This document shows, in pieces, positions 16,482 to 24,288 of a stretch of DNA of 60,905 nt. Made by a program: the position numbers and the translations under genes. Positions within the stretch are counted from its first letter, which is position 1; the number at the start of each line of letters is the position of its first letter. The notes below the pieces were generated by a model that saw nothing but the letters and a program-made list of their open reading frames with translations, did not search any database and was not told where the DNA came from. The stretch comes from Clostridiales bacterium (GTDB lineage: Bacteria; Bacillota; Clostridia; Oscillospirales; Oscillospiraceae). The DNA lies in assembly GCA_019418625.1 (NCBI GenBank), contig DYBL01000014.1:1-60905 (forward strand), read 5' to 3'.

Positions 16482-17381
16482 TTATTCGTCCCGGTAGCCG
16501 AAGCTGCGCACATAGTTCATGTTGTCCCGCCAGTTTTCCTTGACCTTCACCCAGGTCTCCAGGTATACCTTGGTGCCCATGAACTTCTCCATATCCTGCC
16601 GGGCCAGGGAGCTGATCTTTTTCAGCATGGCGCCCTGCTTGCCGATGATGATGCCCTTGTGACTGGCCTTTTCACAATAGATGGTGGCGTCCACGTCGAT
16701 GACGCCGGAGTCCCGCTCAGAGAACTTGGTGATCTCCACGGCGGTGCCGTGGGGGATCTCCTTATCCAGGCACAAAAGCAGCTTCTCCCGCAGCAGCTCG
16801 CCCATGACCTGCCGCTCCGGCTGGTCGGAGGTCACATCGTCCGGGAACAGCTGGGGGCTCTCCTGGGCGTACTTATGGAGCTGGGCCATCAAATCGTCCA
16901 GACCGCTGCCCGTATGGGCGGAGATGGGGATGATGGCGTCGAAGCCGTCCCATTCCTCGTTATATGCCGCGATCACCGGCAGCAGCTCCGCCGGCTCCAC
17001 CGTGTCGATCTTGTTGATGCACAGCACGCAGGGGATCTTCTCCTCCCGGATGCGGTCAATAAGCGCCTGCTCCGGCCCGCCCACATGGGGAATGGGCTCC
17101 ACCAGCAGCAGCGCGCAGTCCACGTCGGAGAGGCTGGAGGTCACCACCTTGACCATGTACTCGCCCAGAGCGGAACGGGGCTTGTGGAGGCCCGGGGTAT
17201 CCAGCAGGATATACTGGGTATCCTCCCGGTTCACCACACCGTAAATCCGGTTGCGGGTGGTCTGGGCCTTGTTGGAGACGATGGCGATCTTCTCACCCAC
17301 CAGGGCGTTGGTCAGGCTGGACTTGCCCACGTTGGGCCGTCCGCACACAGTGATCATGGCGACTTGTTTGATGTTAGACAT
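16482..17381 (-). CDS. era: GTPase Era
   Basis: 299 residues, full length. Era is a GTPase that binds 16S rRNA near its 3' end and helps 30S assembly at the membrane. Motifs: G1 GRPNVGKSS (about residue 14), G3 DTPG (about 58), G4 NKID (about 122), and a C-terminal KH domain with GIIIGKQGAMLKKI (about 230-245). The last 17 codons are duplicated downstream at 16258-16312. Confidence 0.97.
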   Translation of the reverse strand: MSNIKQVAMITVCGRPNVGKSSLTNALVGEKIAIVSNKAQTTRNRIYGVVNREDTQYILLDTPGLHKPRSALGEYMVKVVTSSLSDVDCALLLVEPIPHVGGPEQALIDRIREEKIPCVLCINKIDTVEPAELLPVIAAYNEEWDGFDAIIPISAHTGSGLDDLMAQLHKYAQESPQLFPDDVTSDQPERQVMGELLREKLLLCLDKEIPHGTAVEITKFSERDSGVIDVDATIYCEKASHKGIIIGKQGAMLKKISSLARQDMEKFMGTKVYLETWVKVKENWRDNMNYVRSFGYRDE

Positions 17382-17551
17382 AGGTGATCCTCAACTTTCT
17401 TTTGTTAAGCAATTTTTTGGGACGGCAGAACCGCTTCTGCCGCCTGTTTCCCGTTTACTTTACCACAAAATCGCGGAAAAAACAACCTGGCCCCACAAAT
17501 CGGAAGCGGGATCAGCCGGATAAATGGCTGATCCCGCTTTTTCATGGCCGA
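17382..17551. other. Gap between era and the duplicated uvrA end
   Basis: No gene is seen. It holds a 14-bp hairpin, arms 17504-17517 and 17526-17539, with a T-run only on the plus strand, which is the wrong side for uvrA. On the minus strand it may act as an RNA end stabiliser or a weak terminator. Confidence 0.45.
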
Positions 17552-17631
17552 TTACCGCGCCAGCACCTTCTTCAGGTACTGACCCGTGTAGCTCTTCTCA
17601 CATGCGGCAACCTCTTCCGGCGTGCCCGTGC
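17552..17631 (-). repeat. Second copy of the uvrA 3' end
   Basis: 80 nt repeat the native uvrA end at 17763-17842, including the stop. Six base differences fall in five codons; four codons are synonymous (Thr, Cys, Tyr, Leu) and one changes Val to Ala. The copy has no start codon or ribosome site of its own. Confidence 0.88.
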
Positions 17632-17762
17632 TCGTCCTCGCCCGCTCCGGATCCCTCGCCCCGGCCTGCGGCCAGGGCTCACTCCCTTCGCGGCTCGTCC
17701 TCTCCCCACGCGACCCGCTCCGCTGGGCTCGCGCGGGGACCCCGGGGATCGTCTGCCCCGGC
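17632..17762 (-). other. GC-rich spacer between the two uvrA 3' ends
   Basis: It begins right after the uvrA stop with an arm (17748-17762) that pairs at 13 of 15 positions with uvrA codons at 17836-17850. A large GC-rich hairpin (about 17704-17738, CCCC/GGGG outer stem) and a smaller one near 17660-17682 follow. Its sequence is unlike the era and uvrB spacers, but the arrangement is the same. Confidence 0.6.
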
Positions 17763-20591
17763 TTACCGCGCCAGCACCTTCTTCAAATACTGACCCGTGT
17801 AGCTCTTCTCGCACACGGCAACCTCTTCCGGCGTGCCTGTGCAGACGATGGTGCCACCGCCGTCGCCGCCCTCGGGTCCCAGGTCGATCAGGTGGTCAGC
17901 ACACTTGATGACATCCAGATTGTGCTCGATGACCACCACGGTGTTGCCCGTGTCCACCAGCCGCTGCAAGACCTCCAGGAGCTTTCGCACATCGTCGGCA
18001 TGGAGGCCGGTGGTGGGCTCATCCAGAATATAGATGGTCTTGCCGGTGGCCTGCTTAGAAAGCTCCGTGGCCAGCTTCACCCGCTGGGCCTCGCCGCCGG
18101 AGAGCTCCGTGGAGGGCTGGCCAAGCTTTACATAGCCAAGGCCCACGTCCTGGAGGGTCTGGAGCTTCTTGCTGAGGCGGGGCAGTGCGGCAAAGAACTC
18201 CACCGCCTCGTCCACGGTCATGTCCAGCACCTCGGAGATATTCTTGCCCTTGTAGCGCACCTCCAGGGTCTCCCGGTTGTACCGGCGGCCCTTGCACACT
18301 TCGCAGGGCACGAAGATATCCGGCAGGAAGTGCATCTCGATCTTCAAAACACCGTCGCCGGAGCAGGCCTCGCACCGGCCGCCCCGCACGTTGAAGCTGA
18401 AGCGGCCCGGCCCATAGCCCCGGCTCTTGGCCTCCTGGGTGGAGGCGAACAGATCCCGGATGTCGTTGAACAATCCCGTATAGGTGGCCGGGTTGGAGCG
18501 GGGCGTACGGCCGATGGGGCTCTGGTCGATGTCCACCACCTTGTCCAGCTGGTCGATACCCTCAATGCGCTCGCACTTGCCGGGATGCACTTTCATGCGC
18601 ATGAGCTCCGCGCCCAGGCGCTTGAAGAGCACCTCGTTGACAAGCGACGATTTGCCGCTGCCGGAGACGCCGGTGACCACCGTCAGTGTCCCCAGGGGGA
18701 ACTCCACATCGATGCCCCGGAGGTTGTTCTCCGCCGCGCCGATGACCTTGAGCACTTTTCCGTTGCCGCTTCGCCGCTGGGCGGGCACGGGGATCTTTTT
18801 CTTGCCGGAGAGGTACTGGCCCGTCAGGCTGTTGGGATTGGCCATGACCTCCTCCGGCGTACCGGCGGCCACCACCTCGCCGCCGTGGATACCGGCGCCG
18901 GGGCCGATGTCGATGAGGTAATCCGCCGCGCGCATGGTGTCCTCGTCGTGCTCCACCACCAAAAGGGTATTGCCCAGGTCCCGGAGGCTCTGCAGCGTGG
19001 CAAGCAGCTTGTCGTTGTCCCGCTGGTGGAGGCCGATGGAGGGCTCATCCAGAATATACAGCACACCCATGAGGCTGGAGCCGATCTGGGTGGCCAGCCG
19101 GATGCGCTGGCTCTCGCCTCCGGACAGAGTGGCGGCGCTGCGGCTGAGGGTCAGATACCCCAGGCCCACGGACTGCAAAAAGCCCAGCCGGGAGCGGATC
19201 TCCTTGAGGATGCGCCCGGCGATGCGCAGCTGCTGCTCCGTCAGCTCCAGCTTGTCCACCCAACCGAGCTCCTCATCCACGGACATGGTGGTGTACTGGT
19301 AGATATCCAGGTCTCCCACCGTCACTGCCAGGGACTCCTTTTTCAGCCGCCGGCCCCGGCAGTCCGGGCAGGGGCTCTGGGCCATCAGCTCCTCCAGTTC
19401 CCGCTTGCTGGCGTCGCTCTGGGTCTCCCGGTAGCGCCGCTCCACGTTGTTGCACACGCCCTCAAAGGCCTGGTACAACACGCCCTTGCCCCGGGGCTGG
19501 TCATAGTGCAGCTCCAGCTTTTCCCCGCCGGTGCCGTAGAGGATCACCTGCCGCACCTCCTGAGAAAGCTCCTGCCAGGGGGTGGTCAGGGAGAAATGGT
19601 ACTTCTTGGACAGCGCCTCAAAATACATGCGGGCGATGCCGTCGGAGCGGATATTGCCCCAGCCGGAGGCCTGGATGGCCCCGTCCAGGATGCTCAGCTT
19701 CCCGTCCGGCACCACCAGGGCGGGGTCCACCTTCAGCTGGCTGCCCAGGCCCGTGCAGGTGGGGCAGGCGCCAAAGGGGTTGTTGAAGGAGAACATGCGG
19801 GGCGTCAGCTCCTCCATGGAGATGCCGCAGTCCTCGCAGGCGTAGTTCTGGGAGAACATCAGGTCCCGGTCCTCCCGCAGCAGGTTCACCACCACCAGTC
19901 CCCCGGAGAGAGCCGAGGCGGTCTCCACGCTGTCGGTAAGCCGCTGCTGGATGTCCGGCCGGATGATGAGCCGGTCCACGATGACCTCGATGGAGTGCTT
20001 TTTGTTCTTTTCCAGCTTGATCTCCTCATCCAGCTCGTAGAGGTTCCCGTCCACCCGCACCCGGACATAGCCGGAGCGCTTGGCGTCGTCGAACACCTTG
20101 GCGTGCTCGCCCTTCTTTCCCCGGATGACCGGGGCCATCACCTGGATGCGGGTGCCCTCCGGCAGCGCCATCACCTGGTCGATGATCTGGTCAATGGTCT
20201 GCTGGCGGATGACCTTGCCGCACTTGGGGCAGTGGGGCGTGCCCACCCGGGCCCAGAGAAGGCGCAGGTAATCGTAAATCTCGGTGACGGTGCCCACGGT
20301 GGAGCGGGGGTTTTTGCTGGTGGTCTTCTGGTCGATGGAAATGGCCGGAGAGAGGCCCTCGATATAGTCCACATCCGGCTTGTCCATCTGGCCCAGGAAC
20401 ATGCGGGCGTAGGAAGAAAGGCTCTCCACATACCGCCGCTGGCCCTCGGCGTAAATGGTATCGAAGGCCAGGGAACTTTTGCCCGAGCCGGAAAGGCCCG
20501 TCATCACCACCAGCTTGTCCCGGGGGATGGTGACGTCGATATTTTTCAGGTTGTTGGCCCGGGCGCCCTTGACGATGATCTTATCCTGCAT
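17763..20591 (-). CDS. uvrA: Excinuclease ABC subunit A
   Basis: 942 residues, full length. UvrA is the damage-sensing ATPase of nucleotide excision repair and delivers UvrB to DNA. There are two ABC ATPase modules, with Walker A GLSGSGKSSLA (about residue 34) and GVSGSGKSSL (about 640), signature LSGGESQR and LSGGEAQR segments, Walker B ILDEPSIGL and ILDEPTTGL, and zinc-binding CxxC pairs (CPKCG, CEDCG, CPTC, CEAC, CEVC). The last 26 codons are duplicated downstream. ybaK lies 9 bp upstream. Confidence 0.97.
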   Translation of the reverse strand: MQDKIIVKGARANNLKNIDVTIPRDKLVVMTGLSGSGKSSLAFDTIYAEGQRRYVESLSSYARMFLGQMDKPDVDYIEGLSPAISIDQKTTSKNPRSTVGTVTEIYDYLRLLWARVGTPHCPKCGKVIRQQTIDQIIDQVMALPEGTRIQVMAPVIRGKKGEHAKVFDDAKRSGYVRVRVDGNLYELDEEIKLEKNKKHSIEVIVDRLIIRPDIQQRLTDSVETASALSGGLVVVNLLREDRDLMFSQNYACEDCGISMEELTPRMFSFNNPFGACPTCTGLGSQLKVDPALVVPDGKLSILDGAIQASGWGNIRSDGIARMYFEALSKKYHFSLTTPWQELSQEVRQVILYGTGGEKLELHYDQPRGKGVLYQAFEGVCNNVERRYRETQSDASKRELEELMAQSPCPDCRGRRLKKESLAVTVGDLDIYQYTTMSVDEELGWVDKLELTEQQLRIAGRILKEIRSRLGFLQSVGLGYLTLSRSAATLSGGESQRIRLATQIGSSLMGVLYILDEPSIGLHQRDNDKLLATLQSLRDLGNTLLVVEHDEDTMRAADYLIDIGPGAGIHGGEVVAAGTPEEVMANPNSLTGQYLSGKKKIPVPAQRRSGNGKVLKVIGAAENNLRGIDVEFPLGTLTVVTGVSGSGKSSLVNEVLFKRLGAELMRMKVHPGKCERIEGIDQLDKVVDIDQSPIGRTPRSNPATYTGLFNDIRDLFASTQEAKSRGYGPGRFSFNVRGGRCEACSGDGVLKIEMHFLPDIFVPCEVCKGRRYNRETLEVRYKGKNISEVLDMTVDEAVEFFAALPRLSKKLQTLQDVGLGYVKLGQPSTELSGGEAQRVKLATELSKQATGKTIYILDEPTTGLHADDVRKLLEVLQRLVDTGNTVVVIEHNLDVIKCADHLIDLGPEGGDGGGTIVCTGTPEEVAVCEKSYTGQYLKKVLAR

Positions 20592-20600
20592 ACTTGCTCC

Positions 20601-21101
20601 TTATTTTACGATGAGGTCCGCCGTGCCGGCCCGCAGCAGCCCCAGCAGGTCGCCGGGAGCCAGCTCCACCTGGGCGCCGATCTTCCCCGCGGAGATGTAA
20701 ATGGTGTCGTAGTCCAGGGCGCTCTCGTGGAACACGGTGGGGTACTGCTTCTTCATGCCCACAGGGCTGCATCCACCCCGGATGTAGCCGGTGACGGCGT
20801 TGATCTCCGCCACGTGCAAAAGCTCGATGGACTTCTCGCCCACCGCCCGGGCGGCCTTTTTCAGGTCCAGGCTCTCCGCCACGGGCACCTCAAAGACATA
20901 GATGCCCTTGGAGGCCCCCCGGGCCACCAGGGTCTTGAAGCCCCGGGCCGGGTCCTGGCCCAGGGCCTGGGCCACATGGACGCCGTAATCATGCACGCCC
21001 TCGGGGCCCTCGCCCTCTTCATAAAACCGTGCGGTATAGGGGATCTTCTTTTGATCCAGGATCCGCATCACATTGGTCTTTTCCTCTTTTTTCTTTGCCA
21101 T
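20601..21101 (-). CDS. ybaK: Cys-tRNA(Pro)/Cys-tRNA(Cys) deacylase YbaK-like
   Basis: 166 residues. YbaK/EbsC proteins hydrolyse mischarged Cys-tRNA(Pro). The family pattern is clear: GFKTLVARG (about residue 60), the invariant Lys in that segment, EINAVTGYIRGGCSPVGMKKQYP and ISAGKIGAQVELAPGDL at the C-terminus. The start at 21101 follows GAGGAGAG; an in-frame upstream ATG would add an Arg-rich stretch antisense to nothing conserved. It is 9 bp upstream of uvrA and probably co-transcribed with it. Confidence 0.92.
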   Translation of the reverse strand: MAKKKEEKTNVMRILDQKKIPYTARFYEEGEGPEGVHDYGVHVAQALGQDPARGFKTLVARGASKGIYVFEVPVAESLDLKKAARAVGEKSIELLHVAEINAVTGYIRGGCSPVGMKKQYPTVFHESALDYDTIYISAGKIGAQVELAPGDLLGLLRAGTADLIVK

Positions 21102-21153
21102 AGTCTCTCCTCGATCCATGGCCCGCCGGTCTCCCGGGGGCCTGTTGTGCCGC

Positions 21154-22347
21154 TCATTCCTCCCACACGCCGCTGTTTCCGCCGGCGGTGTAATAGAACG
21201 TGTCGTTCTGGATGCACAGCACCACGTCCGGCCGGTAGGTGTCCACATACTCCTTCAGGCTCATGTCCGTGTAGTGCCGCAGGTCCAGGATCCGGGTCTC
21301 GTCAAAGGAGGCGTAGAGCAGCGTCTCCAGGGCGTTGGTGAAGGAGTCGCCGAAGATCAGCGCGTCCGGCAGCTCCGGCCGGTCAGTCTTCAGTACAGTC
21401 TCCCCGAAGTCACCGCCCATATACAAATTGTAGGTGGTGGGCAGGTCATCCGATGCCGGCAGCACGAACAGCGGCTTGTCGGAAGGTACGCCGTTGTCCG
21501 TGCGGGTGAAGGCCACCGGCTCTTTCTGCTGGGCGATGATCGCCCGGTCGGTGTTGGGCCAGAGGTTGTAGAGCTTGCGGTTGCGGGTGCCCAGGTAGGG
21601 GTTGGGCAGTTCCCGGAAGGTCAGGTCCTCCTCCGTCAGCACCGGCAGCTCCATCCCTCGCTGGGCCAGATGCTCCAGGATGGCCCGGTAGGCGGCGTAG
21701 GCACCGTAGTAGTTGTAGTGATGATCCACGGCGGAATAGTACTCTGCCGGATCACCCTGGGCCGCGTACACCGCCCGCATGTCCAGAAAATCCACGCCGC
21801 GCTCCGCCAGCGCGCCGGCGAAGACGGCGTCCGCGATCTCCGCCTCCTCCGCGTGGCTGTTGAAGTAGTCCGGGAAGGCGTCCTCAAAGTAGACCCGCTG
21901 CTCGGGGAAGCCCACATAGCAGAAAAGGCCTCCGTACGACTCCACATACCCGCTGAAGGCGGAAAAGTCATCCGCGATGGGCACCGCCGCCGCGGCATAC
22001 TCCTCCTCCGTGTGGGTATCGAAATCCAGGTAGGGCACCAGCACGTCCCCCGCCTTCAAGACCACGCCGTTGACCACCGGGCGGTCCAGCAGGCGCATCT
22101 GCACCGCCGTATCCGTCTTGAGCAGCGTGGTGCGGCCGGGGACATGGTCGGAATACCAGCTCTCCAGCGCCGTGCCGTAACTGCCGTCCCACAGGGCCTG
22201 CCAGGTGAGCTGGGGCAGCTGCGCCAGGGTGCGGTTTTCGTAATAGGCGGTAGTCTCCAGCCGGCCCCACAGCCATGTCCCCGCCGGCACCGCCGCCAAG
22301 ATCACCAGCAGGGCCGCCAAAAAGGCCCTGTCCAGGAATTTTTTCAT
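21154..22347 (-). CDS. DHHW family protein (AlgJ/AlgX-like partner of an O-acyltransferase)
   Basis: 397 residues with one N-terminal membrane anchor (about 5-25) and an extracytoplasmic SGNH-like domain. Visible motifs are the AVDHHYNYYG segment (about residue 215, the DHH core) and IFGDSFTNALE (about 342, catalytic Ser block). AlgX/AlgJ-type proteins take acetyl groups from an MBOAT partner and add them to an exported polysaccharide. The MBOAT gene is 15 bp upstream, so the pair forms an O-acetylation module; the target glycan is unknown. Confidence 0.85.
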   Translation of the reverse strand: MKKFLDRAFLAALLVILAAVPAGTWLWGRLETTAYYENRTLAQLPQLTWQALWDGSYGTALESWYSDHVPGRTTLLKTDTAVQMRLLDRPVVNGVVLKAGDVLVPYLDFDTHTEEEYAAAAVPIADDFSAFSGYVESYGGLFCYVGFPEQRVYFEDAFPDYFNSHAEEAEIADAVFAGALAERGVDFLDMRAVYAAQGDPAEYYSAVDHHYNYYGAYAAYRAILEHLAQRGMELPVLTEEDLTFRELPNPYLGTRNRKLYNLWPNTDRAIIAQQKEPVAFTRTDNGVPSDKPLFVLPASDDLPTTYNLYMGGDFGETVLKTDRPELPDALIFGDSFTNALETLLYASFDETRILDLRHYTDMSLKEYVDTYRPDVVLCIQNDTFYYTAGGNSGVWEE

Positions 22348-22362
22348 TGTCAGGGCCTCCTT

Positions 22363-23763
22363 TCAAAACTGGAAGTACAAGAAGGAGCGGAAGGTGGAGC
22401 TCAGGAGCCGCACCGCCGACAGCCCCAGCAGTGCGCCCGCCAGCAGTTTGGGCGTCCAGAGCACCAGTGCCCGGTGTCCGTCCAGCCGGTCCCGGAGCAC
22501 CCGGCACACCGGCAGCGCCGCGGGAACGGCGACCGCGATCTCCCAGGCGTACTGGCGCAGGTAGTATTCCCCTTCCCCGCTCCACACACCGCCGGGGGCG
22601 GCGCCAAACATGGCACCCAGCATCTGTCCCGCCTGGCCCAGATCCGCCGCCCGGAAAAATACCCACCCTACGGTGATGATCACCATGGCGTAGATGTGGC
22701 GCAGGGCGGCGGGCAGCCGCTCCAGGCTCCGGCCCCAGAGGAACTTCTCCCCCATCAGCACCGCCGCGTAGTAGAGCCCCCAGACCACAAACGTCCAGGC
22801 GGCGCCGTGCCACAGGCCCGTCAGCAGCCAGACCACCAGCAAATTGGCGATCTGCCGCCGCCTGGCGCAGCGGTTGCCGCCCAGAGGGATGTACACATAG
22901 TCCCGGAACCAGAAGGAGAGGGTCATATGCCAGCGGCGCCAGAACTCCGTGGCAGAGCGGGACACATAGGGATATTGGAAGTTCTCCGGCAGGCGGAAGC
23001 CAAACACCCGGCCCAGGCCGATGGCCATGTCCGTATAGCCGGAAAAGTCAAAGTACAGCTGGAAGGTATAGGCCAGGGCCCCCATCCAGGCCAGTCCCAC
23101 CGTCAGGCGGCCGCCGGCGTCAAAGGCCCCGTTGGCGATCTGGCCCAGGGCGTCCGCCAGCAGCACCTTCTTGGCAAGGCCGAAGCAGAACCGCTGGGCC
23201 CCCTCCGCCGCGTCGGAGGCGGTCTCCTGCCGCTGCCGCAGGTCCGCCGCCATATCCCCATAGCGAAGGATGGGACCTTGCAGCAATTGGGGAAAGAAGG
23301 CGATAAACAGCGCCAGCCGGGGCAGGTTCCGCTCCGGCGGGATGGTCCCCCGGTACACGTCCGTCAGGTATGCGATGCCCTGGAACGTATAGAAGGAGAT
23401 GCCCGCAGGCATCAGGATCTCCGGCACCGCCGCCCCCAGACCCAGGGCATTGAGGTTTTCCAGCAGGAAGCCGGTGTATTTGAAATAGGCCAGCAGCCCT
23501 ACGTTCACCACCAGCAAAGCCGCAAACCAGCCCTTTCGGTGGGGACCGGACGACGGAGCCAGCACCAGTCCGCCGCCCCAGTACAGCAGGATGCTCAATG
23601 CCAGGAACGGCACCATCCGCACGCCGCCCCAGGCGTAGAACACCAGGCTGAACACCAGCAGTACGGCGTTGCGCCCGGAGCGCCAGCGGCCGGGCAGCAG
23701 GAAATCGCATACCAGCACCGCCGGCAGAAAGCCGAATAAAAATGCCATGGAGGAAAAGGCCAT
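22363..23763 (-). CDS. MBOAT family O-acyltransferase (AlgI/DltB-like)
   Basis: 466 residues, about 11 membrane helices. MBOAT hallmarks are present: YFDFSGYTDMAIGLGRVFGF (about residue 230), the RWHMTLSFWFRDYVYIPLGG block and the catalytic His in LTGLWHGAAWTFVVWG (about 335). Such proteins move acyl groups across the membrane for glycan O-acetylation. The start at 23763 is chosen for AAAAGGAG upstream and the hydrophobic start; earlier in-frame codons give a hydrophilic, unconserved leader. Transcribed with the DHHW gene. Confidence 0.92.
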   Translation of the reverse strand: MAFSSMAFLFGFLPAVLVCDFLLPGRWRSGRNAVLLVFSLVFYAWGGVRMVPFLALSILLYWGGGLVLAPSSGPHRKGWFAALLVVNVGLLAYFKYTGFLLENLNALGLGAAVPEILMPAGISFYTFQGIAYLTDVYRGTIPPERNLPRLALFIAFFPQLLQGPILRYGDMAADLRQRQETASDAAEGAQRFCFGLAKKVLLADALGQIANGAFDAGGRLTVGLAWMGALAYTFQLYFDFSGYTDMAIGLGRVFGFRLPENFQYPYVSRSATEFWRRWHMTLSFWFRDYVYIPLGGNRCARRRQIANLLVVWLLTGLWHGAAWTFVVWGLYYAAVLMGEKFLWGRSLERLPAALRHIYAMVIITVGWVFFRAADLGQAGQMLGAMFGAAPGGVWSGEGEYYLRQYAWEIAVAVPAALPVCRVLRDRLDGHRALVLWTPKLLAGALLGLSAVRLLSSTFRSFLYFQF

Positions 23764-23873
23764 GTCTCGTGTCTCCTTTTTGGAAGATTGCGGGCCCCGC
23801 GGCGGCTGCCGCAGAATCCGGATACAGCCGTGGTCCATGCGGCCGGAGGCGTTGTCCCAAGCGCACAGGATCA

Positions 23874-23999
23874 TCACAAACCCACCGATGGTGATGGGGC
23901 GGCGGCCAGGTTGGAGTTGACGTTTTCAATGCCGATCTTGGCCAGGGCAGACATGGAGGCAGCAAACACCGTCCTCGGCAGGGCAAATAGGGGTCCCAT
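23874..23999 (-). pseudogene. Remnant of an EamA/DMT-type transporter
   Basis: A 41-codon reading frame starts MGPLFALPRTVFAASMSALA and goes on with KIGIENVNSNLAAA. This matches the first repeat of EamA-family small transporters (FAALxxILAKIGIxxVNSNLATAIR), where the frame then departs and stops. Only about 30 codons of a roughly 140-300-residue gene survive. The fragment lies between the uvrB 3' copy and the MBOAT gene, so the region seems to have been disturbed by insertion or deletion. Confidence 0.55.
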
Positions 24000-24052
24000 A
24001 CTGCCAACTCCCGTATATCGTTTCTCACCAGGCACCCCGCCTCCGCAGTGTG

Positions 24053-24137
24053 CTATTTCTCGCCCCGCAGCTCGATGATGCGGTCACGCAGTACTGCCGC
24101 GTACTCGAATTCCAGCATACGGCTGGCTTCCTTCATT
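24053..24137 (-). repeat. Second copy of the uvrB 3' end
   Basis: 85 nt repeat the native uvrB end at 24289-24373 with two differences, both synonymous (an Arg and a Val codon). It covers the start of the UvrC-binding UVR helix pair to the stop. By chance or design the copy opens with ATG preceded by GGGAGGGACA, so a 27-residue UVR-domain peptide could be translated from 24136 down to 24053. Confidence 0.9.
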
Positions 24138-24288
24138 GTCCCTCCCGACTCCGTCGGGCGGGTGCCCTTCCATTTCACTCAAATCGTCCGGAATGAATCC
24201 GTCCGATTTCAAGGGTTTGCCTCCGGCAAACCGCTTGTACGGCACATTCGTGCCGCCCCGCTGTGCGGGGCCCCGGAAATGAAGGAAG
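24138..24288 (-). other. Structured spacer element downstream of uvrB
   Basis: In transcription order after the uvrB stop: arm 24275-24288, an exact 14-nt complement of uvrB codons at 24363-24376, then HP1 24256-24270, HP2 24241-24254, HP3 24211-24236 (8-bp stem with a bulged G, loop GGA), HP4 24181-24209 and HP5 24144-24158 (loop GGA). The order and loops match the era spacer although most stems differ in sequence. The shared block reads GTACAAGCGGTTTGC here and GTGCAAGCGGTTTGC at era. Confidence 0.75.

Noticed and set aside
17504..17542. Hairpin upstream of era as the uvrA terminator
   Set aside because: The stem is strong, but the T-run follows it on the plus strand and not on the minus strand where uvrA is read.
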